Assembly (NCBI GenBank): GCA_902571425.1 | Contig: CACGBZ010000002.1 | Location: 141,380 to 205,379 of the forward strand | Direction of reading: 5' to 3' | Length of the DNA: 64,000 nt | Source: an uncultured Pelagibacteraceae bacterium | GTDB lineage: Bacteria; Pseudomonadota; Alphaproteobacteria; Pelagibacterales; Pelagibacteraceae | Shown here: piece by piece, positions 51,554-60,574 of the stretch | Numbering within the stretch: position 1 is the stretch's first letter | Layout: every line of letters starts with the position of its first letter | Translations under genes and position numbers: made by a program | Notes under the pieces: generated by a model | Database searches by the model: none | What the model was told of the DNA's origin: nothing | Seen by the model: only the letters and a program-made list of their open reading frames with translations

Positions 51554-53140
51554 ATGCTTAAATCACAATTTTCACAAAGAGATCCAAAAGATTTTAAAAT
51601 TTTAATATTTTATCCAAACTTACATATGAGTGCTCTCATGCCTCAATCAGTTGGAATTTTCACGGCTTTGTTAAAAAGAGAGGGGTATCAACTAGATCTT
51701 TTTGATTGTACTTATTATGAGGATATAGACTCTTTAACTTTAGGTAAAAATACAAATGATGAAAAAGTTGAGAATAGAAATGTACATAAATATGATAATA
51801 AAGAATGGCATGAAAAAGGAGTAAAGCCTAAAAGAGGTATTGTTGAAGACTTTAAAAAAAAAATAGCTACTTTTCAACCAGATTTAATTTTGGTGTCTGT
51901 GTTGGAAAGCACATACTATCTAGCACTCGATTTATTAAAATCCGTACCCGAAAATCAAAGGAATTATAAAACTTTGTTTGGAGGTGTGTTTGCTACTTAT
52001 GCTGCTGATAAAGTTATTAAGAATGAACTTGTTGATTATGTTTGTAGAGGAGAAGGTGAGGGTGCAGTAGTAGAAATGGCAAACGCTTTATGTGCTGGTG
52101 GTAGAATTGATCAAATTAAAAATTTTACAATTAAAGGAAATGGTAACATATACAAAAATGGAATGCGCCCACCAATTGATATAGATACAGTACCAATTCC
52201 AGATTGGGATCTATTTGAAGAAGGAAGTCTTTATAGACCAATGCAGGGAAAAATTTGGCGAGCAGTTGGTTTCGAAACCCAAAGAGGCTGTCCCTACACA
52301 TGCACATTCTGTAATTCACCATCGAATAATGTGGAGTATAAATCTGAGACAGGTGGAAAATTTCATAGAAAAAAAAGTATTGAGAGAATGAAAAAAGAAT
52401 TAGATTTTTTAGTAAAAAAGTATGACCCTAACCTTATATATTTTGTTGTTGATACTTTTTTAGCAATGTCAAACAGAGAGTTCGATGAAATGAAAGAATT
52501 ATACTCTGATTATAAAATCCCTTTTTGGATGAACACTAGAGCAGAAACCATAAACGAATATAGGGCAGCAGGTCTTGAAGAGATGAATATGTTAAGGATG
52601 AATATAGGTATTGAGCATGGAAACTATGATTACAGAAGAAAATATTTAAAAAGAAATGTTAAAGATGAGGTTCAAATCAGAGCATTTGAAATAGCTGCAG
52701 AACATAAATATGCATCTTGCGCTAATAGTATAATTGGAATGCCAGATGAAACTAGAGAGTTAATATTTGATACGATAAATTTTGTAAGAAAACTTCCGGA
52801 TACTATTGATGCAACAGGTGCATTTATTTTTGCTCCTTATCATGGAACACCTTTAAGAACACTAGCTATTGAAAAAGGGTATATTAAAGAAGATGAAATC
52901 TGTTCTTTATCAAATACTAGTGCAAGTATGCTCAATATGCCTACTATATCCAAAGAAGAAATTTCAGGATTAGCAAAGGTATTTAGCTTGTACATAAAGT
53001 TTCCTAAAGAACGATGGCCAGAAATTAAAATAGCTGAAAAAGATGATGATGAAGGAAATAAAATGATGACCAAACTTGGAAAAGAGTTTGATAAAACTTA
53101 CAGACAATTTTCTGCAACAGCTTTAGATCTTCACGATTAA
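51554..53140 (+). CDS. cobalamin-binding-domain radical SAM protein
   Basis: CPYTCTFC 4Fe-4S motif; N-terminal B12-binding-like Rossmann region. Confidence 0.88.
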   Translation: MLKSQFSQRDPKDFKILIFYPNLHMSALMPQSVGIFTALLKREGYQLDLFDCTYYEDIDSLTLGKNTNDEKVENRNVHKYDNKEWHEKGVKPKRGIVEDFKKKIATFQPDLILVSVLESTYYLALDLLKSVPENQRNYKTLFGGVFATYAADKVIKNELVDYVCRGEGEGAVVEMANALCAGGRIDQIKNFTIKGNGNIYKNGMRPPIDIDTVPIPDWDLFEEGSLYRPMQGKIWRAVGFETQRGCPYTCTFCNSPSNNVEYKSETGGKFHRKKSIERMKKELDFLVKKYDPNLIYFVVDTFLAMSNREFDEMKELYSDYKIPFWMNTRAETINEYRAAGLEEMNMLRMNIGIEHGNYDYRRKYLKRNVKDEVQIRAFEIAAEHKYASCANSIIGMPDETRELIFDTINFVRKLPDTIDATGAFIFAPYHGTPLRTLAIEKGYIKEDEICSLSNTSASMLNMPTISKEEISGLAKVFSLYIKFPKERWPEIKIAEKDDDEGNKMMTKLGKEFDKTYRQFSATALDLHD

Positions 53141-53141
53141 A

Positions 53142-53630
53142 TTAATTTAAAATTTTTCTTTTTAAGTATTTTTTACTAGCTAACAAGATTTCTATTATTG
53201 AGGCAAATATTATTGTAGAAACTAAAGTATTTCCAAGAAATGGCAAAGCTAGTGTATAGCAATTTATTAACCCATTTAGAGAATAACCGTAAGATCCCAT
53301 AGACCAAACGCCAAAATTTGTTAAAATAAAAAATATAAATACTCCAATTAAGCAGCCAAAAATCCTATTCTTTAAATTTTGTACAAAATATTTAGAAATT
53401 AAACCAATAAAAATTATGCTTCCCCAAGTAAAAAAAACTAATCCATGGAAACCTATAAACATGTCAGTTATCACAAAACTAATAATTAAAGCGGGTAAGA
53501 ATTTTAAACCAATTATTGCAGGAACATAAAAACTTAACGCTAATAAGCTTGTAAAATTTGGTGGATGTGGAATAAATCTACTTGCTGCTAATGCAATAAA
53601 TATACCTAAAGAAATTTTTAAATAATTCAT
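53142..53630 (-). CDS. DUF6580-like membrane protein (ECF S-component-like)
   Basis: ASRFIPHPPNFTSLLALSFYVPAI, multi-TM; downstream of the TonB receptor. Confidence 0.6.
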   Translation of the reverse strand: MNYLKISLGIFIALAASRFIPHPPNFTSLLALSFYVPAIIGLKFLPALIISFVITDMFIGFHGLVFFTWGSIIFIGLISKYFVQNLKNRIFGCLIGVFIFFILTNFGVWSMGSYGYSLNGLINCYTLALPFLGNTLVSTIIFASIIEILLASKKYLKRKILN

Positions 53631-53678
53631 TTACTCAACTATAATAATATTTTTAGTAATAAAAAGTAATTTATAAGT

Positions 53679-55607
53679 TTAAAAAGATCTATTTAAGCCA
53701 AAATTCAATGATCTTCTTAGTTGAGAATAATCTCTAGCAGTTTCATACTTCTCATCAAATAAATTATTAATTTTTAAATGCAAATTATAAGTGCTCCATA
53801 AGTTATAGTTAATTATCAAATCATTTACGATGTAATCATCAGTTTTTTCATCATTATATGTTCTATTTCCATTTCCATAATCTCTTGCCATATCAGACCA
53901 TTTTGTATTAAGAGAAATATTTAAATCATCGATATTTGGTAATAAAAAATTAGTTTTGATATTAATTAAATGCCTCGGAACTCTTACCATTTGAGAGTTT
54001 GTATAACTTGAACTTTTATCAGGATCATCTTGTTCTGCACCATCATATGTTGATGTATAAGTATAGTTTAGTGCAAAATTCATTAAATCACTTGGTGTCC
54101 ATTTAGAATTAAGTTCTAACCCTTGAGATTTAACTGTTCCAGGCATATTTTGAGTCGTGTATGCTGATCCTGAGCTATTTCCAGTTTTCCAGCCTTCCAA
54201 TACATCATCATATTTTAAATTAAAATATGTAGCCTCAATATTTAAATCTAGCTCATTTATTAGTTTTTCAAAACCAATATCAAAACTTTGACTATTTTCA
54301 GCTTTAACATTTTCAAGAGATTGAGAATTAGCCGCATAAACAAAAAACATTTCATATAAGGAAGGATACCTAAATCCAGTTCCATATGAACTTTTTATTT
54401 TTAAACTTTTGTCATCAAACAAATATGCAATAGTTGCTCGATGTGAATCTTCATTACCAGCTATAGAATGTTCGTCAAATCTCGATCCAAAAGTAAAATA
54501 AATATTATTCGTAAATCTACTTTGAAAATCAAAAAAATTTGACGTTACATAATTATGTTTATCTTTTCTACCAGATAAATCCTTATTATATCCAATCCTG
54601 TCATCTTCTCTTTCAAAACCAAAAACAATACTATTATCTAAATTGAAATTGTAATTTCCTGTGTATGACATTGCATACCTATCACCATAGTAATTATCTT
54701 GAAGAGCATTGCCACTATTCTCAGTAGCACCATATATCCTTTTAATGTAAGTATTGGCAAATGAAAGCTTATTAGTAAATTTTTTATTATAATCATAAAC
54801 AAAACTCATATTATATGAAGCTTCTGTTCCATCCACTTCTTCGTCATGTGTTGCAGTTGCTGTATCTATGACTTTATCATATTGAAGATATGTATCAGTA
54901 TACCTAAGATTACTTTTAAATATTAATTTATCTGAAAACTTATAATCATATTTAGCTATTACTGAATTATTTCTATATCTGTCTTTTTCATCGTTATGCA
55001 TCATAGCTGAAATTCCATCTGTGTGAAATCTCTCTAAACCTAAATAGAAGCTATTATTTTCATCAGCTCCAGAAAGTGACCCGGCAATATTTTGTAGTCC
55101 ATTTGATCCAGTGTTATAATGAAATTCTTTATGAAAACCTTTTTTTGGTGTTTTAGTAAATATATTTATAGTTCCTCCAATTGCACCACTACCGTAAACA
55201 GAACTTTGATTTCCTTTTAAAATTTCTACTCTTGAAATTTGACTAGTAAGAATATGGTTAAAATCAAAATCATTAGAAACACTAGATGGGTCAGACATTT
55301 TTACACCATCAATATAAACAGTGGAATATCTTTTAGGCATCCCCCTTAATTGAATTGCTGATGATGTACCGTAACCGCCACTTTGAAAAAAATTAGTACT
55401 GGTACTATTACTTGACAAAACATCTCCCAAAAATATTTCTTTAGAATTTTTGAAAAAATTCTCATCCAGAATTTTTACTGTTGTGCCAACAGTTGATATA
55501 GACTGAGGTTTTTTACTTGGTGCAATTACTATTATTGGTATTTCTTTTGAAAATAACGAAGTTGAAAATAATAAATAATAAATAACAATAAGTATTCTTA
55601 ACATCAT
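53679..55607 (-). CDS. TonB-dependent receptor, BtuB-like
   Basis: signal peptide, plug domain (IQLRGMPKRYSTVYIDGVKMSDPSS, SRVEILKGNQSSVYGSGAIGGTINIFTK), barrel ending in aromatic FGLNRSF. Confidence 0.93.
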   Translation of the reverse strand: MMLRILIVIYYLLFSTSLFSKEIPIIVIAPSKKPQSISTVGTTVKILDENFFKNSKEIFLGDVLSSNSTSTNFFQSGGYGTSSAIQLRGMPKRYSTVYIDGVKMSDPSSVSNDFDFNHILTSQISRVEILKGNQSSVYGSGAIGGTINIFTKTPKKGFHKEFHYNTGSNGLQNIAGSLSGADENNSFYLGLERFHTDGISAMMHNDEKDRYRNNSVIAKYDYKFSDKLIFKSNLRYTDTYLQYDKVIDTATATHDEEVDGTEASYNMSFVYDYNKKFTNKLSFANTYIKRIYGATENSGNALQDNYYGDRYAMSYTGNYNFNLDNSIVFGFEREDDRIGYNKDLSGRKDKHNYVTSNFFDFQSRFTNNIYFTFGSRFDEHSIAGNEDSHRATIAYLFDDKSLKIKSSYGTGFRYPSLYEMFFVYAANSQSLENVKAENSQSFDIGFEKLINELDLNIEATYFNLKYDDVLEGWKTGNSSGSAYTTQNMPGTVKSQGLELNSKWTPSDLMNFALNYTYTSTYDGAEQDDPDKSSSYTNSQMVRVPRHLINIKTNFLLPNIDDLNISLNTKWSDMARDYGNGNRTYNDEKTDDYIVNDLIINYNLWSTYNLHLKINNLFDEKYETARDYSQLRRSLNFGLNRSF

Positions 55608-55627
55608 AATACATCTTTAATTTTAAA

Positions 55628-55641
55628 CTCCACGAATGGAG
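55628..55641 (-). promoter_or_regulatory. UUCG-tetraloop hairpin in the TonB receptor leader
   Basis: minus strand CTCCA-TTCG-TGGAG about 20 nt upstream of the ATG. Confidence 0.6.
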
Positions 55642-55714
55642 CTAAATTTGTTTGTGCCGATGTTAATTTGAAATTGTAGAACTAGACTTTTCCTGGCCTT
55701 CATTCAACAGCGGA

Positions 55715-55825
55715 CTATACTGGATGGCACTCGGACTTATGTTTTTTTTAACACTTACCGTTGCAGGAACAGTTAATGACTTACACATTATTCCCCATCA
55801 CGTTTCAGTACCGCTCGAATATATT
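55715..55825 (-). promoter_or_regulatory. cobalamin riboswitch (aptamer core)
   Basis: minus strand GGGGAATAATGTGTAAGTCATTAACTGTTCCTGCAACGGTAAGTG...AAGTCCGAGTGCCATCC resembles the B12-box/aptamer core; precedes a BtuB-like gene. Confidence 0.8.
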
Positions 55826-55859
55826 GTTTAAAAAAAATCTTGTCAATAAATAAAATTTA

Positions 55860-56555
55860 TTAACTTAAAATTTTTATTTTTTTAAAAATTTTTATATTCT
55901 TTTGATTAATTTTACATTTATATGCTAAAAAATTTACACCAGCTTTTTTTGCTAAAAGATAATTTTTGTAATAATCATTATCTATATCTTCAGCTATTTT
56001 AAAATATTTCATATTTTGAATTTGTACTAAATATACTAGATAAGCTTTATAACCTTTTTTGATTGCATCAATTAAAGTTAATAAATGTTTAGAACCTCTT
56101 GATGTAATTGCATCTGGAAATTCTGCTGTATCTTTATTTCTGAACAAAGTAACATTTTTAACTTCAACAAAGCTTTTTTTTCCATTTTTTTCTATAAAAA
56201 AATCAAATCTTGTCTCTTTGTTGAAAAAAACCTCAGGCTTAATAAGATTGCTATTTGTTAGCTCATTAATTAAATTATTTTCTAAAGCATGTTTGACAAT
56301 ATGATTGGCCATGTGTGTATTTACACCAACTAAATTATTTTTAGCTTTAATGATTTCTAGGCTATATTTTAGTTTTCGTTTTGGATCATTATTAGGAAGC
56401 AAATAAACTTCATTACCTTCATCTAACAAACCTTTCATTGATCCTGTATTAGGACAATGAGCTGTGATAATTTCTTTATCAAGTTTAACGTCAGTAAAAA
56501 ACCTTTTATAACGTTTGATTAGTTTACCTTTTATTAAAGACTTGGTAAATTCCAT
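55860..56555 (-). CDS. sfsA: sugar fermentation stimulation protein homolog
   Basis: HCPNTGSMKGLLDEGNEVYLLPNNDPKRKLKYSLEII, FVEVKNVTL. Confidence 0.93.
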   Translation of the reverse strand: MEFTKSLIKGKLIKRYKRFFTDVKLDKEIITAHCPNTGSMKGLLDEGNEVYLLPNNDPKRKLKYSLEIIKAKNNLVGVNTHMANHIVKHALENNLINELTNSNLIKPEVFFNKETRFDFFIEKNGKKSFVEVKNVTLFRNKDTAEFPDAITSRGSKHLLTLIDAIKKGYKAYLVYLVQIQNMKYFKIAEDIDNDYYKNYLLAKKAGVNFLAYKCKINQKNIKIFKKIKILS

Positions 56556-56575
56556 AACTAAATTATATATTTCAT

Positions 56576-57325
56576 ATGGATAAAAAAGTAAAAGTTAATG
56601 CATCGATTTTAATTATTGGTAATGAAATTTTATCTGGCAGAACTCAAGACACAAATACTTCAACTTTAGCAATTTGGCTTAATTCAATAGGAGTAAATGT
56701 TGCGGAAGTTAGAGTAATACCTGATGTTGAAGAGACTATTGTTGAAACTTTAAATTTACTTAGATCAACACACGATTATGTTTTTACAACTGGTGGTATT
56801 GGTCCAACACATGATGATATTACAGCTCAGTCAGTGTCAAAGGCTTTTGGAATAAAATATGAAGTTCACAAAGAAGCTTTTAAAATTTTAGAAGTTTATT
56901 ACCAACCAGGTGAATTTAATGAAGGCAGACAAAAAATGGCCTGGATGCCAGAGAATGCAAAATTAATTTTAAATCCAACAAGTGGTGCACCAGGTTTTAA
57001 TGTTGAAAATGTATTTTCATTGCCAGGTGTTCCATCCATTTTGAAATCAATGTTGGGTGGCTTGACTAACAGAATAGTAGGGGGGAAGCCTATTAAAAGT
57101 CTTACTATAAGTTTAAAAACTGTTGAAAGTGAAATTGCAAATTCATTAACCAAAGTTCAAAATAACAATATAGATGTAGAAATTGGAAGTTATCCTTTCT
57201 TCCACGCAGGTAAATTAGGTGTATCAATTGTGATAAGATCAGAAGATCAAAATAAAATAGATGATTGTAATTCTCAAATTTTGCAATTTATTAATGAAAA
57301 AAAAATTGAAGTAGTAGATAGGTAA
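56576..57325 (+). CDS. CinA/MoaB-like molybdopterin-binding domain protein
   Basis: ILIIGNEILSGRTQDTN, VFTTGGIGPTHDDIT. Confidence 0.9.
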   Translation: MDKKVKVNASILIIGNEILSGRTQDTNTSTLAIWLNSIGVNVAEVRVIPDVEETIVETLNLLRSTHDYVFTTGGIGPTHDDITAQSVSKAFGIKYEVHKEAFKILEVYYQPGEFNEGRQKMAWMPENAKLILNPTSGAPGFNVENVFSLPGVPSILKSMLGGLTNRIVGGKPIKSLTISLKTVESEIANSLTKVQNNNIDVEIGSYPFFHAGKLGVSIVIRSEDQNKIDDCNSQILQFINEKKIEVVDR

Positions 57326-57732
57326 TGTTGTATTTTGCGTATGGTAGTAATCTTCATCATTTTCAGATGAAACGTAGATGTAAAGATAGTATTTTCTTAA
57401 AAAAAATAAATTTAAAAGACTTCAGATTAACTTTTAGAAGCAAGTATAGAGCTGCAGACATTGAGCCTAAAAAAAATTCTATCGTACCAGGTGGTTTATT
57501 TGAAATTTCTAAAAGTGATGAGAAAAAATTAGACGTATATGAAGATTTTCCTATCCTATATAAAAAATATTATTTCTATTATTATGGAAAAAAAGTTATG
57601 ACTTATATGATGGTTAAAAAAACACCTTTCAAATTTCCAACCGAAAGATATTTAAACGTGGTAAAGAGAGGATATAAAGATTGTAAGCTAGATAAAAAAT
57701 ATCTTTTAAACGCACTTGTGGAAAAAAAGTGA
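57325..57732 (+). CDS. gamma-glutamylcyclotransferase-like protein
   Basis: MLYFAYGSNLHHFQMKRRC, FEISKSDEKKLDVYEDFP. Confidence 0.82.
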   Translation: MLYFAYGSNLHHFQMKRRCKDSIFLKKINLKDFRLTFRSKYRAADIEPKKNSIVPGGLFEISKSDEKKLDVYEDFPILYKKYYFYYYGKKVMTYMMVKKTPFKFPTERYLNVVKRGYKDCKLDKKYLLNALVEKK

Positions 57733-58646
57733 AATTTTTTTTTATAATAATATTATTTATAAGTTTTAATGTTAGTTCAATTTCTTATGCAAAAAGTTTT
57801 ATAATAGGTGAGGAGTTGAGTGATTATTTTAATTATAATAAGCATGTAAAAATCAAATTGAGCCCTGGAGCATGGCATGTGATCAGAAAAGCTGCGGAAG
57901 GAGTTCCAAGACAGCAAATAGTAGGAATTGGAAAAGTAGAAAATAGAGAAATTCAGGAAGTCATTGAGGTCTATGAGGGAAAACTCGCTGGCTATTACGT
58001 CAAGTATGTTGATCCAATAATAATTGAATTAGTTTTTAAAAATCAATATGACGGGTGTTATGAGAGGGCAGAATATTATTTGCTTGAATTATATCGCAAA
58101 GGAAGCACTTTTAACTGCATGATTGTAAGACATACAGATATGACAAAGTTATTAAATTATCCCGATGATCCAGAAGATAGAGGAATAGCTTCAGCTTATA
58201 ATTTTTGGATCAAAAGTAAAAATTTAACCCACCCTAAGATTATGCTAGAGTCTTATCACACTTATTTTTCAAGACTAGCAGGAGGCAGATGGTATCAGAT
58301 AGTTCGATTTATAAATCCAAAAATAATAAATGCTCCTAAATCAAATTTTTTTACAGAAGAAACATCTGAATATCACAAACATAATATTTCTCAATTCCCC
58401 GATCATTCCGAAACTATGAATAGATGGATTTCAAATAGTTCTAAATTTCATATGGAATTCGAAACAATGACAAAAGCAAAGAACCGACACAAGTTATTAT
58501 TGGATAAATATATATTAAATATAAAAACAGAGGTTAAATCTGAGGATCCAATTTTAGATCAATTAAATAAATTAAATGATTTATACAAATCAGGTGCTTT
58601 AACAAAAGAAGAATTCGAAAAAGCTAAGAAAAGATTATTAAATTAA
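57729..58646 (+). CDS. secreted protein with C-terminal SHOCT domain
   Basis: signal peptide; LDQLNKLNDLYKSGALTKEEFEKAKKRLLN. Confidence 0.7.
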   Translation: MKFFFIIILFISFNVSSISYAKSFIIGEELSDYFNYNKHVKIKLSPGAWHVIRKAAEGVPRQQIVGIGKVENREIQEVIEVYEGKLAGYYVKYVDPIIIELVFKNQYDGCYERAEYYLLELYRKGSTFNCMIVRHTDMTKLLNYPDDPEDRGIASAYNFWIKSKNLTHPKIMLESYHTYFSRLAGGRWYQIVRFINPKIINAPKSNFFTEETSEYHKHNISQFPDHSETMNRWISNSSKFHMEFETMTKAKNRHKLLLDKYILNIKTEVKSEDPILDQLNKLNDLYKSGALTKEEFEKAKKRLLN

Positions 58647-58649
58647 TTT

Positions 58650-59468
58650 ATGAATGAATCTGAAATAATTAAAAGCATTAATGAAATCGGTATAGCTAAA
58701 GTTGAAAACTTTCTTGATAATGAAAATTTAAATATGGTAGAAAAAATATTATCAAAACAAAAGAGTATAAAAAATTCAGAGGATGCATTTCTTTACAGAT
58801 CAAAGGGTAATTTTTTTTTAAAGAAATTGTTATATTTCAAATTTTTTAAATTTATTAAGTGCTTAAAAATGACAAATTTATCAAAAAAATTAAAACTTCA
58901 AGAATTATCTCGTAAAATTAATGGAGGACAAACTAAATTGGTCTCTATTGATAGTTACTATTCTAAAAAATCTACCAATAAAGTCATTGATTGGCATGTA
59001 GATCAGGCTTACTCAGGTAAATTAAATCCCACAAGAATATTGGATCCAGATCATACTGTAATAAAATTTTTTGTGTATTTAACAGATGTTGGTCCTGATA
59101 ATGGATCTTTAGGCTATATACCTGGAAGTAATAAGATATTATATTATTTAAAGCTTGGAATATTTAACAAAGACATAAAATATAAACCTTACTGGCGTTT
59201 AGAAGATTTAAGAAATTTGATTCAGGAAAATGATTACAAAAATTACCTTGAGGCAAAAATTGATAAGCGTTTTGTGAGTAATTTTTTAGAGCAATCTCAT
59301 TTTATTACTACAGATTTTCAAGACACAAAAAAATACGATTACGAACTAAAGAAAGGTGATGCTTTGATTTTTGACGAAGCTGGAGTTCATAGAGGTGCTG
59401 CACCTGAAAAAAATGACAGACTTGTTCTAAGATTTGTATACAAGGACATTAATACTCCAGAAAATTAA
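58650..59468 (+). CDS. phytanoyl-CoA dioxygenase (PhyH) family protein
   Basis: DWHVDQAYSGK, VYLTDVGPDNGSLGYIPGSN, DEAGVHRGAAP. Confidence 0.82.
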   Translation: MNESEIIKSINEIGIAKVENFLDNENLNMVEKILSKQKSIKNSEDAFLYRSKGNFFLKKLLYFKFFKFIKCLKMTNLSKKLKLQELSRKINGGQTKLVSIDSYYSKKSTNKVIDWHVDQAYSGKLNPTRILDPDHTVIKFFVYLTDVGPDNGSLGYIPGSNKILYYLKLGIFNKDIKYKPYWRLEDLRNLIQENDYKNYLEAKIDKRFVSNFLEQSHFITTDFQDTKKYDYELKKGDALIFDEAGVHRGAAPEKNDRLVLRFVYKDINTPEN

Positions 59469-59534
59469 AAAATTTTACTTATTCCTCTTGTTCAATTATA
59501 AATATTAGCATAAATACTCATGAAATTCATTAAT

Positions 59535-59574
59535 GCCCTCGTGGTGAAATTGGTAGACACAAAGGACTTAAAAT
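59535..59574 (+). pseudogene. truncated tRNA-Leu 5' half (attachment-site remnant 1)
   Basis: 40 nt identical to the intact tRNA at 63686 up to the end of the anticodon loop (..GGACTTAAAAT). Confidence 0.9.
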
Positions 59575-59596
59575 AGTTTGAGTTGATTATCTCTTT

Positions 59597-59620
59597 AGTC
59601 TCTTATAGTCCCTAATAGTC
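59597..59620 (+). repeat. three 10-bp iterons (core TAGTC)
   Basis: AGTC at 59597, 59607, 59617 within TTTAGTCTCTTATAGTCCCTAATAGTC. Confidence 0.6.
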
Positions 59621-59697
59621 TTAATCCCTGATAATCTCATAACTTTAGAAATAGATAGATTATTTTTATTGGAAAATATGAATAATAAATTCTTCTA

Positions 59698-59733
59698 AAC
59701 TAGTAGCAAACTAGTAGTCAGAGAGATAAAATA
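59698..59733 (+). repeat. 36-bp direct repeat, left copy, flanking cassette A
   Basis: AACTAGTAGCAAACTAGTAGTCAGAGAGATAAAATA; matches 62085-62120 with 1 mismatch. Confidence 0.9.
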
Positions 59734-59741
59734 AATAAATT

Positions 59742-60467
59742 TTATTTTTCCCAATCAAATCTTGGAAAAGAGTCAAATATTTTAAATATTCCATCTGACC
59801 ATTGATTACAAACTTTAGAATATTCTTCATCATTAAGATTAAGACATTTTTGAGATGCAATTTTATATTCATCTTTTCTTAAAACTGTAAAATCTATTGG
59901 AGGGCCTACTGTTAGATCACTTTTTAAAGTTGAGTCCATTGATATTAATGCACATCTTGATGCATCACCGATAGAAACATCTGGTTTTATAACTCTATCT
60001 AAAATTGGTTTTCCATATTTAACTTCGCCAATTACTAGATAAGGCTTACTGTCAGCAGGTTTTATGTAATTTCCTTGTGAATATATTAAATATAATTCCA
60101 TAGGTTGACCTTTTATTTGACCTCCAAGAATAAATGTAGATCCTAATAATACTGTATCCGTATTAATTCCTTTTGGTGACGAGTGTTTAATATTTAGTGA
60201 TCCTATGTAGGAGGCAATTTGATCAAAATCTTTACAAGTATTTAAATTCATTACACCAGTTGTGTTTTTTAAATCTGTATCAATAGATTTAAATACAGCT
60301 TGAGATGTTCCAAGGTTACCAGATGTAACGATAATTACAGTTCTATCGCCAACATCATAGGTATACATTTTTGAATATATATTAACATTGTCAAGACCTG
60401 CATTAGTTCTTGAATCTGATGCAATAATTATTCCGTCCTTAGCTTTAATGCCAACACAATATGTCAT
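59742..60467 (-). CDS. proteasome-type peptidase (Anbu / COG3484 type)
   Basis: MTYCVGIKAKDGIIIASDSRTNAGLDNVNIYSKMYTYDVGDRTVIIVTSGNLGTSQAV; N-terminal nucleophile T2. Confidence 0.88.
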   Translation of the reverse strand: MTYCVGIKAKDGIIIASDSRTNAGLDNVNIYSKMYTYDVGDRTVIIVTSGNLGTSQAVFKSIDTDLKNTTGVMNLNTCKDFDQIASYIGSLNIKHSSPKGINTDTVLLGSTFILGGQIKGQPMELYLIYSQGNYIKPADSKPYLVIGEVKYGKPILDRVIKPDVSIGDASRCALISMDSTLKSDLTVGPPIDFTVLRKDEYKIASQKCLNLNDEEYSKVCNQWSDGIFKIFDSFPRFDWEK

Positions 60468-60574
60468 TATTTACTACTATTTAATAAAATCATTATTTTA
60501 TAATTAATTATTATCATATCAGATATATCTATTATGCATTTGATTATTTCCTTTAACTATTAAAAAATAACATA

